From assembly GCA_017547865.1 (NCBI GenBank), contig JAFYOA010000116.1, forward strand, positions 1-8,462: a stretch of DNA of 8,462 bases, given 5' to 3'. The position numbers were made by a program, and so were the translations under genes. Shown here piece by piece: positions 1 to 6,851 of the stretch (within the stretch, counting starts at the first letter, position 1; each line of letters begins with the position of its first letter). This stretch comes from Clostridia bacterium (GTDB lineage: Bacteria > Bacillota_A > Clostridia > Oscillospirales > Acutalibacteraceae). Under the pieces are notes generated by a model that was not told where the DNA came from, did not search any database, and worked only from the letters and a program-made list of their open reading frames with translations.

Positions 1-325
1 CCACGCCGCCGCCCACCACGGCCACTTTCTTCAGGCCGTCGGTATGGGTGGGCATACCCAGCGGGCCCACAAAGTCCTGAATGGATTCGCCCTGTTCCTT
101 GTGGTTCAGGCGCTCGGTGGTGGCGCCCACCACCTGGAAAATAATCTTCACGGTACCGGCTTCACGGTCAAATCCCGCCACGGTCAGCGGAATACGCTCG
201 CCGTCTTCATCCACACGCAGAATGATGAACTGGCCGGCCTGGGCCTTGCGGGCCACCAGGGGCGCTTCAATATCCATCATGGTAACGGTGGGGTTCAGCA
301 CCTTTTTGTTTACAATACGATACAT
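1..325 (-). CDS. nfnA: NfnA-like FAD/NAD(P)-binding subunit (partial, N-terminal 108 aa)
   Basis: The visible 108 residues form the N-terminal FAD-binding barrel and the start of the NAD(P)-binding fold of the ferredoxin-NADP reductase-like family that includes NfnA, sulfide dehydrogenase and the dihydroorotate dehydrogenase electron-transfer subunit PyrK. Seen directly: a GQF motif near residue 31, the flavin-binding ERIPLTVAGF segment at 43-52, GPLG at 87-90, and the glycine-rich VAVVGGGV at 101-108 where the window cuts the gene. In the NfnAB complex this cytosolic subunit passes electrons between NAD(H), ferredoxin and NADP(H) by flavin-based bifurcation. The ATG at 325 is preceded by an AAGGA site at about 7 nt. 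It lies 64 nt downstream of nadK and may share its transcript. The C-terminal iron-sulfur cysteines and the partner subunit (NfnB/GltA-like) fall outside the window, so the exact role (Nfn, SudB or PyrK) is inference; the family call is firm. Confidence 0.75.
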   Translation of the reverse strand, partial: MYRIVNKKVLNPTVTMMDIEAPLVARKAQAGQFIILRVDEDGERIPLTVAGFDREAGTVKIIFQVVGATTERLNHKEQGESIQDFVGPLGMPTHTDGLKKVAVVGGGV

Positions 326-345
326 GGTCTTTCCTTCTTTCCAAA

Positions 346-376
346 GAAGAAACTGCAGCCGCGCCGCCGCTTCTTC
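346..376 (-). other. Possible leader hairpin between nadK and nfnA
   Basis: In the 64-nt gap between nadK and the nfnA-like gene, GAAGAA and TTCTTC arms flank a second GCGGC/GCTGC pairing (one G-U wobble), with a 3-nt bulge and a small GC-rich loop. The run after it is only weakly T-rich (TTTGG), so it is not a convincing intrinsic terminator. It could be a transcript-processing or leader structure, or chance pairing in GC-rich sequence. No clear promoter is visible in this gap. Confidence 0.25.
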
Positions 377-389
377 AAATAAAACATAC

Positions 390-1262
390 TCAGCCGCCGT
401 TGGAAGACAGCTTTTTCTTCAGCGCAACATAAAAACTTTCGCTGCTCAGCTTCAGCATGCGCACCTTCTGTTCCGCCTTGCGAAAGGTGACCGAGGAGCC
501 GGGCTGCACCGTAAGACGGGCAAAACTGTCCACATCCATCACCGGCGGGCTGTCGCTGCCGGGAATAAAATGGGGCAGCTCACGGATGGAAATCTCGATG
601 ACATCTTCCGCCGAAACCACCAGCGGGCAGCTGGAACGATACTGGGAACAGATGGGCGTGATCACAAAGCAATCGGAAGCAGGCATCAGCACCGGACCGC
701 CGGCGGAGATATTGTACGCCGTGGAACCGGTGGGGGTCGCCACCAAAATGCCGTCGCCGGCAAAATTGTGGATGATGTTCCCGTTGACACTGATGGAAAA
801 CCGCAGGGCACGGTTCAGCGCCGCACGGTGGATCACCGCTTCGTTGATACCGACAAAGGTGGTTTTTTCCTCGCCGCTGCACAAAGTGCCTTCCAGCACA
901 ATGCGTTCCTCCAGGGTACAGCGGTCTTCCAGCACAGCATCAATATATGCCTCGGTGTCCTGGGGGTCGCACTCGGTGAGATAACCCAAATGGCCGAAAT
1001 TCACGCCAAAGAACGGCACATCCAACAGACCGTAGCGGTGCATGCTGGTCAGCACCGTGCCGTCGCCGCCCAGAATGATCGCCGCATCCACAGCAGCGAC
1101 TTCTTTCGGTTCAAGCACACGACACACAGCGCCGCAAAAGGCGGCGTGTTCCGCCAGCATGCAGGGCTCCTGCCCCTTGGCCGCCAGCAGAGAGGCCAGC
1201 TGTGCCCCGTAACCGGCGGTACCGGGCTTCAGCGGATTGGGAATGATCAAAAATTTCTTCAT
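390..1262 (-). CDS. nadK: NAD kinase
   Basis: ATP-dependent (or polyphosphate-dependent) NAD+ kinase, which makes NADP+ in the cytosol and is the only route to NADP in most bacteria. The 290-residue protein has the usual family length and signatures: GGDGT at residues 65-69 (phosphate binding and catalysis), NE at 140-141, and the FAGDGILVATPTGSTAY block at about 167-183, which binds NAD and continues into SAGGP. The N-terminal MKKFLIIPNP strand is typical of the Rossmann-like domain. The ATG at 1262 is preferred over an in-frame TTG eight codons upstream because the only plausible ribosome binding site (AAAGGGGA) lies between them. That site sits in a small hairpin (separate entry). The gene follows the MATE gene after 46 nt and precedes the nfnA-like gene. 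In many Firmicutes nadK is near argR or recN, so this neighbourhood is unusual. The identification is secure. Confidence 0.96.
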   Translation of the reverse strand: MKKFLIIPNPLKPGTAGYGAQLASLLAAKGQEPCMLAEHAAFCGAVCRVLEPKEVAAVDAAIILGGDGTVLTSMHRYGLLDVPFFGVNFGHLGYLTECDPQDTEAYIDAVLEDRCTLEERIVLEGTLCSGEEKTTFVGINEAVIHRAALNRALRFSISVNGNIIHNFAGDGILVATPTGSTAYNISAGGPVLMPASDCFVITPICSQYRSSCPLVVSAEDVIEISIRELPHFIPGSDSPPVMDVDSFARLTVQPGSSVTFRKAEQKVRMLKLSSESFYVALKKKLSSNGG

Positions 1263-1264
1263 AA

Positions 1265-1282
1265 AGAAAGGTTCCCCTTTCT
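1265..1282 (-). promoter_or_regulatory. Hairpin masking the nadK ribosome binding site
   Basis: On the minus strand AGAAAGG and CCTTTCT form a perfect 7-bp stem closed by a GGAA (GNRA-type) tetraloop, ending 2 nt before the nadK ATG. The only Shine-Dalgarno-like run upstream of nadK, AAAGGGGA, is split between the 5' arm and the loop, so folding would hide it from the ribosome. The pairing is seen directly; a regulatory role is inference. There is no T-tract, so it is not a terminator. Confidence 0.45.
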
Positions 1283-1291
1283 GCAATAAAC

Positions 1292-1323
1292 TTTACAGGG
1301 CTTCGATTTTACAGGGCTTCGAT
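1292..1323. repeat. Perfect 2 x 16-bp tandem duplication at the MATE stop codon
   Basis: The unit TTTACAGGGCTTCGAT (plus strand) occurs at 1292-1307 and again, head to tail and without mismatch, at 1308-1323. On the coding strand each copy contains the last codons (ATC GAA GCC CTG) and the TAA stop of the MATE gene. The copy nearer the ATG of nadK is non-coding, because translation already stops in the first copy. This looks like a slipped-strand duplication that left the protein unchanged but lengthened the gap to nadK. Confidence 0.9.
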
Positions 1324-2727
1324 TTCGGCGGGAGCGTCTTCCTCCACCATGTTGTTCAGCCAGAAGCCGTTGCCAATGAGAATGGCGCCGGCAATGCACT
1401 TAATGATATCCAGCGACTGCACGATGATGTACATGGGCAGAATGGGCATGCCGGTGAAATTGGCCAGCACAAAGGCCACGGGTACCGGGCACACAAAGGT
1501 AAAGCCGCAGTCAAACAGGAAAGTAACGAAGGTTTTGCCGCCGGAACGCATGGCAAAGTACGCACAGTTCAGATAGGCATGCAGCGACATGGTGAACGCA
1601 GAGACCAAAATGAAGGAAGCAGCCAGTGCACGCACTTCTTCGGTGGTGTTGTACATTTTGGGGAACAACGGCGCAGAAACGGACATCATGGCCGCAACAG
1701 CCAAACTGACCATAAGGGAGAAGCCCACCAGCCAGTGGAATGTCTTCTTGGCCTCGTCCATCTCGCCGGCACCCAGCAGGCGGCCAATGATGATGGCCGT
1801 GGCACTGCCAAAAGAAAGCACCAGCACGTTGAAAAGATTGGTTACGGTGGAAGCGATGTTCAGACCGGCAACCACATCCAGGCCGCGCATGGAATAACAC
1901 TGGGTGAGCAGTGCCATACCGGAAGCCCACAGGCCCTCGTTGACCAGCAGCGGGAAGCCGCGCCAGAAGATTTTCCAGCCAAGCCCCAGGGGCACAAGGC
2001 CATAGGCCTTATGGAAGAACGGATGCTGCTTGGTGTGGGTATGAGACCAGATGACAATGATGAGCATTTCCACATAACGGGAAATAACGGTGGCCCAGGC
2101 AGCGCCCACAACACCCAGCTGCGGGAAACCGAAGTGACCGAAGATCAGCAGGTAGTTCAGCACCAGGTTGACAAACACGGCAGTGATACCGGCCTTCATG
2201 GGCAGCATGGTCTGGCCGGTCTCGCGCAGGGTGCCGGCATACACCTGGCTGATGGCGAAGGGAACCAGTCCCCACAGCATCACCTTCAGATAATCCAGGG
2301 CATACTGCAGGGTGGATTCGATATCTGCGGCGGAAGAGCTGCCTTCGTGCAGGTACAGGCGCACCAGGGGTTCATCGAAGAACACGCACAGCAGAATGCC
2401 GGCCACGGTAATGACCGCGGAAATCATGAATTTAAGGCGGAACGTATAGCGGATACCCTGCTGGTTGCCACTGCCGTGGTACTGGGCCGTGAAAATACCC
2501 GGGCCGGAAATACCGCCGAAAATGCAGAGGTTATACACAAACATCAGCTGGTTGACGATGGAAACACCGGACATGGGGTTGGTACCCACCTGACCCACCA
2601 TCAGGTTATCCAGCAGGCTGACAAAGTTGGTGATACCGTTCTGAATGATAATGGGCAGCACCACCGCAATGGTCATCAGATAAAATTCTTTATTGCCGAT
2701 ATACCGGCGGCGTAGATTTGTAAGCAT
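1309..2727 (-). CDS. MATE family multidrug/cation efflux transporter
   Basis: Integral membrane protein of 472 residues, the normal length for the MATE (NorM/DinF) family, whose members export cationic drugs, dyes or metabolites in exchange for Na+ or H+. About twelve hydrophobic segments are visible, arranged as two related halves. The N-terminal half shows the family-typical opening: a proline-containing first helix (VVLPIIIQN, residues 22-30) followed by the SLLDNLMVGQVGT loop (37-49). The substrate cannot be read from sequence. The start at 2727 is chosen because AAGGAG lies 7 nt upstream; a longer GTG-initiated reading frame from 2766 has no such site and would overlap the preceding gene. 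The gene begins 2 nt after the stop of the EamA transporter, whose last codons carry the ribosome binding site, so the two are probably translationally coupled. Its 3' end carries a 16-bp tandem duplication. Confidence 0.92.
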   Translation of the reverse strand: MLTNLRRRYIGNKEFYLMTIAVVLPIIIQNGITNFVSLLDNLMVGQVGTNPMSGVSIVNQLMFVYNLCIFGGISGPGIFTAQYHGSGNQQGIRYTFRLKFMISAVITVAGILLCVFFDEPLVRLYLHEGSSSAADIESTLQYALDYLKVMLWGLVPFAISQVYAGTLRETGQTMLPMKAGITAVFVNLVLNYLLIFGHFGFPQLGVVGAAWATVISRYVEMLIIVIWSHTHTKQHPFFHKAYGLVPLGLGWKIFWRGFPLLVNEGLWASGMALLTQCYSMRGLDVVAGLNIASTVTNLFNVLVLSFGSATAIIIGRLLGAGEMDEAKKTFHWLVGFSLMVSLAVAAMMSVSAPLFPKMYNTTEEVRALAASFILVSAFTMSLHAYLNCAYFAMRSGGKTFVTFLFDCGFTFVCPVPVAFVLANFTGMPILPMYIIVQSLDIIKCIAGAILIGNGFWLNNMVEEDAPAEIEAL

Positions 2728-2729
2728 GA

Positions 2730-3698
2730 TTACGCTCCTTTTTTGGCAGCCATGCGGGCATCCCACACGGCAGAAAGCTTATTCACCACAAAGATACCGG
2801 CGCACACCAGCACCAGAGAAGAAATGGTCTGCAGGTTGAACGCCTGTTCCACTTCACCCAGCATAGCGGCAGAGAACAGCACGCCGAAGATGGGGGTCAT
2901 AAAGCCGAACACCGCAATGCGGGAAACGGGGTTGACCTTGAGCAGCATGCCCCACAGGGAGTAAGCCACAGCAGAAAGCAGAGCCAGATACAGCAGCACG
3001 CCCACAGCGGCAACGGAAACCGCACCCACACGGCCGCCCAGCACCAGACCGATGGTGGCCATAACGGCGCCGCCCAGCACAAACTGCCAGCCGCTGAGGG
3101 TAACGGGATTTTCTTTCTGAGAATAGCCCTTCATCATGGAAGAGGACACTGCGCTCCAGAAATTGGAGAGGATCACGCAGCCTTCGCCCAGGAAAGTCAT
3201 GTTCAGATCGAAGGAGCTGCCGTCCAGGTTCACGATGATCATACCGATAAGACCCAGAATGCAGCCGATGAACTTCATGGAAGTAAACTTTTCTTTACGG
3301 AACAGGAAGCAGGCCACCAGAATGGTGATAAAGGGGCCGACGCTCTGCACGATGGAAGACTTGACGCCGGAGGAATTGGCTACACCGGTGTAGAAGAATA
3401 CATACTGAAGCACGGTCTGCACCAGGGCCAGCTTGCCCACATCGGGCAGAGATTCTTTTTTGGGGATCAGCACCTTGCGGTTGAGCACACTGCCGATGAG
3501 GATGGTGAGCCAGCCCGCCAGGAAGAAGCGAATGCCCGCGAAGAGCATAATGGAAGCCGTATGCGCGGTATTGATATCGAACAGGATATAGCCCGTTTTA
3601 ATGGTGGGCGAAGCACTGCCCCACAGGGCGCAGCACAGGGTGGCGCAAATGCACACGCCCAAAGCGGTCTGTAAAAAATTCTTCTTTGCTTTTTCCAT
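2730..3698 (-). CDS. EamA/DMT superfamily transporter
   Basis: Membrane protein of 322 residues with about ten hydrophobic helices arranged as two EamA repeats (about 11-157 and 166-308). This is the layout of the drug/metabolite transporter superfamily (RhaT/YdcZ/RarD-like), which commonly exports amino acids, sugars or other small metabolites. The positive-rich tail MEKAKKN precedes the first helix, and repeat-end sequences such as the FLFRKEKFTSMKFIGCILGL stretch (131-150) and AAMLGEVEQAFNLQTISSLV (277-296) are typical of the family. The ATG at 3698 has AAGGAA about 8 nt upstream. It follows dtd after 26 nt and touches the MATE gene downstream, so the two exporters are made together. The substrate is not predictable. 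Confidence 0.92.
   Translation of the reverse strand: MEKAKKNFLQTALGVCICATLCCALWGSASPTIKTGYILFDINTAHTASIMLFAGIRFFLAGWLTILIGSVLNRKVLIPKKESLPDVGKLALVQTVLQYVFFYTGVANSSGVKSSIVQSVGPFITILVACFLFRKEKFTSMKFIGCILGLIGMIIVNLDGSSFDLNMTFLGEGCVILSNFWSAVSSSMMKGYSQKENPVTLSGWQFVLGGAVMATIGLVLGGRVGAVSVAAVGVLLYLALLSAVAYSLWGMLLKVNPVSRIAVFGFMTPIFGVLFSAAMLGEVEQAFNLQTISSLVLVCAGIFVVNKLSAVWDARMAAKKGA
2735..2740 (-). promoter_or_regulatory. Ribosome binding site of the MATE gene, inside the EamA tail
   Basis: AAGGAG on the minus strand, 7 nt before the ATG at 2727. It is encoded by the final Lys-Gly-Ala codons of the EamA gene. It decides the MATE start and implies that ribosomes finishing EamA reinitiate at the MATE gene. 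Confidence 0.85.
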
Positions 3699-3724
3699 GA
3701 TTCATTTCCTTCTTATGTTTTTCA

Positions 3725-4171
3725 TTACAGCTGGTCACTGTCCAGCACAATGGTAAACGGCCCGTCGTTGAGCAGTTCCACTTTCATATCCGCGCCAAAA
3801 GAACCGTGCTCCACCACGGGCACATACTCTTTGCAGGCAGCAAGAATATATTCGTACATTTCGTTGGCCATTTGCGGCGGGCCGGCATTGATAAACGACG
3901 GACGGTAGCCTTTTTTGCAGTCCGCATACAGGGTGAACTGCGACACAACCAACAGGCTGCCGTTTACATCGGCCAGCGAAAGATTGGTCTTACCGTTTTC
4001 GTCGTCAAAAATCCGCAGGCCGCAGAGCTTCTTTACCATTTTGTCCGCAATGGCGGTGGTATCGGTTCCGCTTACGCCCACCAGCACCAAAAAACCTTTA
4101 TCAATGGCGCCGATCACTTCATTTTCCACCGTGACCGAAGCATGGGTCACGCGCTGGATCACAAATCGCAT
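3725..4171 (-). CDS. dtd: D-aminoacyl-tRNA deacylase
   Basis: Cytosolic homodimeric enzyme that hydrolyses D-amino acids (classically D-Tyr), and also glycine mischarged on tRNA-Ala, from tRNA, protecting translation from mischarging. At 148 residues it has the standard family length and all main signatures: SQFTL at residues 77-81, KGYRPSF at 87-93, the [12 protein letters not shown] helix region near 96-107, and the NDGPFT motif at 135-140, whose Gly137-Pro138 is the chirality-selecting Gly-cisPro dipeptide. The start MRFVIQRV is the canonical DTD N-terminus, with GGAGG 8 nt upstream. The gene begins 3 nt after the stop of the heparinase-family gene. In many Firmicutes dtd follows relA/spoT, so placement behind a polysaccharide-lyase-type gene is unusual. 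Identification is secure. Confidence 0.96.
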   Translation of the reverse strand: MRFVIQRVTHASVTVENEVIGAIDKGFLVLVGVSGTDTTAIADKMVKKLCGLRIFDDENGKTNLSLADVNGSLLVVSQFTLYADCKKGYRPSFINAGPPQMANEMYEYILAACKEYVPVVEHGSFGADMKVELLNDGPFTIVLDSDQL

Positions 4172-4174
4172 GGC

Positions 4175-6271
4175 TTATTCCTCCGGCTCCACCGTCAGGG
4201 TAAAGCACAGGTCATGGGTCGTTTTCTTTTCTTTGGTCGTCCACAGCACATGGTACTGGGGCGGCATGGCCACCCGATAGGCTTCCGGCACACCGTCGTT
4301 CAAATCCACCGCAAAACGGTCAGAAATCTCCGCGGCTGCCATGTCACCGGCCACGGGCTGCACGGTCATGCGCACACCTGGGCGGTGCAGCACCACACCG
4401 TCGCCTTCTGCGGCAGGCATAGCCAGCGTATGCAGGGGGAAAGAAACCGCCACCGGCTCTTCCGCTTCCACATGGTCGCGGATCGTTACGGTGCAGCCGT
4501 TCATTTCCACGGTGCGGCTCCAGTGGGCACCGCAGGGGTAAGCCGCCGGAATTTCCATGGTCAGTTTCCCGCCGTCGGGTGTCTTTTCAGCAGAAGTGAT
4601 CTGCCCGCGGGAGAGCATGCTGAAGCTGTACTGCCCTTCGCCGTCCAGCAGCAGGGCATTGTGCGCCCGAGTGGTGTTGGTCCATTGCAGGTGGTGATTG
4701 GAGCCGTACTGCCGGCCAAAATAACCGGAGGGGCTCACCAGTGCCAACCCGTTCCAGAACAGCGCAAAGGAGCCCTGGTCGGGATGACGGTGGCTGTCGG
4801 AACCAAACTTGCCGGCACGGATCAGCAGGCACAGGTCGTTTTCGCCGACGAAATCGCTGTGCAGTGCTGCAAAACCGGCCTCCGGGAACACCGCCAGGCT
4901 GTTGTCTTCTTCCCCGGCCGCTTCCACCGGGCCGGTGGGCAGGAAAACATCCAGCAGGTGCAGTTTATAAATATCGATCTGCTGTTCACACACAGCAGAA
5001 AGTTCTTTGGCAGCCGCCGGGCCAAACCGATCCGCATACACCCGCAGGGGGTTCTGGGCGAAAAATCCCGGCCACTCCGGGTCTTCACTGCGGCACCAGT
5101 AGCCATCGCCGAAGGGATGGTTCTCGTACTCCGGACGGGCGAAATGCAGGAAGAAATGGGTCAGCTTGCGGTAGAAAGGCCGGCGCATAAAATCCACACC
5201 GCCCAAACGGCGGGCAGCGCTGAAGAACGGCAGATACCACTTGGTATAGCTGCTGGCATAGAAGGGGCCTTCTGCCCAGCCGCCGTCTTCCGTGCCGTAA
5301 TAGGGGAAAATACCGCCGTAAATTTCCAGCGCCTGCGAAAGCCAGGAAACCAGGGTTTCTTCCGGGCACACACCGGTGCCCTTCAGCACCAGGGCAGCCT
5401 CACCCAGGTAAGCGGGCAGCCGCCCGGCATGGGAATCCCCGGGGTTGCGGCAATAATCCAGCTTTTGCAGCCGGAACTCGCACTGCTGTGCATAGGCAAA
5501 CACCGTCTGCGCCGCATAGATGCGCTCTTTATCATTTAAAACGGGATACAGCAAATCAAACACCGCAGGAAGGCAGCGGGCACAGGAAAGCCCCACTTCA
5601 TCTCCCCAGGGACCGTTGAGCGAACAGGGGCCTGCCGGGTTCCAATCACAAATGGTCAGCAGCAGTTCCTTCGCCTTTTTGCCGGCGGCTTCATCCCCCA
5701 GCAGTGCATAAGCCAGCGAAAGCGCCACCAGGTCGCGGTCGCAGAAATCGCGGAAGCGGCCAAAGTATTCGCGGTACGGCAAGGCGTTTTCGTCTTTATG
5801 GAACATGGGGCGCTGGGGCAGCGGGTCTTCCATGGCCACCGCCACGGTGCGGCCCAAAGCAGCCAGTTCCGTCTCCCGGGCAAGAAGCGCCGGGATATCT
5901 TCTTTAAAAAACAGATGGCGCGGGCGCACATCCGGCACACTTTCAAACAGCGTGCGGGCATCCGGCCGTTCAAAGGGCACGGCCTCTTCCCCTACGGTAA
6001 ATTTCTGCAGGCCGCGGCGTTCCTCTCCGGCCAGCACATCCCAGGTGTATGTACCCACCGGCAGAATCTTCTCCGGCACGATGTAATTCTTTTCTGTACT
6101 TCCCTGCCAGAAAAGCGAACCGTCGGCACCAAACACCTGCACCGTCACCGGGCAGGGAGAATTTTCCGTCAGCCAGGAAAGGCAGGGCGGGGTCTCCTGC
6201 ACCACGGCACCGTTCACCGGGGCGGGAAACAGCTGCCGGGCTTCGGTTCTTTCTTTTAAAAAGAGGCTCAT
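4175..6271 (-). CDS. Heparinase II/III family protein (DUF4962 type), putative polysaccharide lyase
   Basis: The 698-residue protein has the three-part layout of heparinase II-like polysaccharide lyases. An N-terminal beta-sandwich (about 15-95) resembles the DUF4962 region (PAPVNGAVVQETPP, PVGTYTWDVL). An alpha/alpha-toroid follows (about 110-440), with NPGDSHAGR at 276-284 and GGWAEGPFYASSY at 330-342. A C-terminal beta domain starts near 455, with the hallmark SHRHPDQGSFALFWNG at 493-508. Candidate catalytic or metal-binding residues are H281, Y338 or Y342, and H494/H496/D498. Family members cleave uronic-acid polysaccharides or oligosaccharides (heparin, chondroitin, alginate) by beta-elimination. 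No signal peptide is visible at MSLFLKERTE, so it is probably cytosolic and acts on imported oligosaccharides; no importer is in the window. It overlaps the acyltransferase gene by ATGA and has AGGAGG 7 nt before its ATG. Substrate and PL family number cannot be assigned by eye. Confidence 0.85.
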   Translation of the reverse strand: MSLFLKERTEARQLFPAPVNGAVVQETPPCLSWLTENSPCPVTVQVFGADGSLFWQGSTEKNYIVPEKILPVGTYTWDVLAGEERRGLQKFTVGEEAVPFERPDARTLFESVPDVRPRHLFFKEDIPALLARETELAALGRTVAVAMEDPLPQRPMFHKDENALPYREYFGRFRDFCDRDLVALSLAYALLGDEAAGKKAKELLLTICDWNPAGPCSLNGPWGDEVGLSCARCLPAVFDLLYPVLNDKERIYAAQTVFAYAQQCEFRLQKLDYCRNPGDSHAGRLPAYLGEAALVLKGTGVCPEETLVSWLSQALEIYGGIFPYYGTEDGGWAEGPFYASSYTKWYLPFFSAARRLGGVDFMRRPFYRKLTHFFLHFARPEYENHPFGDGYWCRSEDPEWPGFFAQNPLRVYADRFGPAAAKELSAVCEQQIDIYKLHLLDVFLPTGPVEAAGEEDNSLAVFPEAGFAALHSDFVGENDLCLLIRAGKFGSDSHRHPDQGSFALFWNGLALVSPSGYFGRQYGSNHHLQWTNTTRAHNALLLDGEGQYSFSMLSRGQITSAEKTPDGGKLTMEIPAAYPCGAHWSRTVEMNGCTVTIRDHVEAEEPVAVSFPLHTLAMPAAEGDGVVLHRPGVRMTVQPVAGDMAAAEISDRFAVDLNDGVPEAYRVAMPPQYHVLWTTKEKKTTHDLCFTLTVEPEE
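4180..4184 (-). promoter_or_regulatory. Ribosome binding site of dtd, inside the heparinase-family tail
   Basis: GGAGG on the minus strand, 8 nt before the dtd ATG. It is formed by the last Pro-Glu-Glu codons of the upstream gene, which points to coupled translation. Confidence 0.85.
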
Positions 6272-6825
6272 TCAATTTCCTCCTTTTTTCCAAACCAGAT
6301 CATCTCACCGGTGGCAGGGTCGATCTTTCCTACCTGTTTGGCAGGCACACCGGCCAGAATCGCGTAATCTTCTGTACTTTTTGTTACCACCGCACCGGCA
6401 CAAACCAGGTTGCACTTACCCAGTTTCACGCCGGCGGTCACCGTTACACCGCTGGCCAGCCAGCAGCCGTCACCAATGACGATGGAGTTATCGTAATCCT
6501 TATTTGTGCGGGCAGAAAAATACCCGGTGGCGGGATCAAACTTATGGTTGCCCGCCGGCAGAGTGCAGTGCGGGCCAATCAGCACATGGTCGCCGATGGT
6601 AACATCGCCGTTGAGATATGTATACAGACCGATGAACACATCCGTGCCCACCTGGTTCACCGGAATACGAATGATGGCGCCGGGGGCCACCTGCACCTGC
6701 CGCCCGCCCATGCCGAGAATCTCGGCCCGGCGTTCGTTGCAGTCCTGCCGGTCGGTCAGACAGGTATAGCGGGTCAGTTTTTCAAATTCTTCATCGGTAA
6801 AACCAAAGATCATCTTGTCTTCCAT
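6268..6825 (-). CDS. Hexapeptide-repeat acyltransferase (LacA/Maa-like sugar O-acetyltransferase family)
   Basis: Left-handed beta-helix acyltransferase of 185 residues, most likely a trimeric cytosolic enzyme moving an acetyl group from acetyl-CoA to a sugar hydroxyl or amine. Hexad repeats are visible at about 60-90 (VFIGLYTYLNGDVTIGDHVL) and again at about 115-165 (VIGDGCWLASGVTVTAGVKL, CAGAVVTKS, AGVPAKQVG). Between them PAGNHKFD at 90-97 contains H94, matching the catalytic histidine region of galactoside/maltose acetyltransferases. The AGVPAKxVG ending is typical of the family. The ATG at 6825 is preferred to an upstream in-frame TTG because GGAGGG lies 8 nt before it and because the -10 box sits inside the longer reading. 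It is the first gene of the unit and overlaps the heparinase-family gene by 4 nt. The acceptor is unknown; the lyase neighbour hints at a uronate-containing sugar, which is inference. Confidence 0.88.
   Translation of the reverse strand: MEDKMIFGFTDEEFEKLTRYTCLTDRQDCNERRAEILGMGGRQVQVAPGAIIRIPVNQVGTDVFIGLYTYLNGDVTIGDHVLIGPHCTLPAGNHKFDPATGYFSARTNKDYDNSIVIGDGCWLASGVTVTAGVKLGKCNLVCAGAVVTKSTEDYAILAGVPAKQVGKIDPATGEMIWFGKKEEIE
6279..6284 (-). promoter_or_regulatory. Ribosome binding site of the heparinase-family gene, inside the acyltransferase tail
   Basis: Consensus AGGAGG on the minus strand, 7 nt before the ATG at 6271. It is encoded by the Lys-Glu-Glu codons near the acyltransferase C-terminus and works with the ATGA stop/start overlap to couple the two genes. 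Confidence 0.88.
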
Positions 6826-6833
6826 GGCGGTCA

Positions 6834-6839
6834 CCCTCC
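6834..6839 (-). promoter_or_regulatory. Ribosome binding site of the acyltransferase gene
   Basis: GGAGGG on the minus strand, 8 nt before the ATG at 6825. It fixes the start and rules out the upstream TTG at 6891, which has no comparable site. Confidence 0.82.
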
Positions 6840-6851
6840 AAAAGTCTATAC

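Noticed and set aside
1265..1282. Intrinsic terminator between the MATE gene and nadK
   Set aside because: The hairpin is not followed by a T-tract but by TTATG and the nadK coding sequence.
1263..1286. Upstream TTG start for nadK
   Set aside because: It has no ribosome binding site before it, and the ATG at 1262 gives the canonical MKKFLIIPNP N-terminus.
81..1289. 402-codon open frame on the plus strand
   Set aside because: It is antisense to nadK and the nfnA-like gene, with no family resemblance.
1237..2715. 492-codon open frame on the plus strand
   Set aside because: It is antisense to the MATE gene, with a His/Gly/Gln-rich composition and no membrane segments or motifs.
2728..2766. 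Upstream GTG start for the MATE gene
   Set aside because: It would overlap the EamA gene and has no ribosome binding site; AAGGAG fits the ATG at 2727.
3806..5539. 577-codon open frame on the plus strand
   Set aside because: It lies antisense to dtd and the heparinase-family gene, both with full family signatures. Its product is rich in His, Gly, Gln and Arg with no recognisable domain, as expected from the opposite strand of GC-biased coding DNA.
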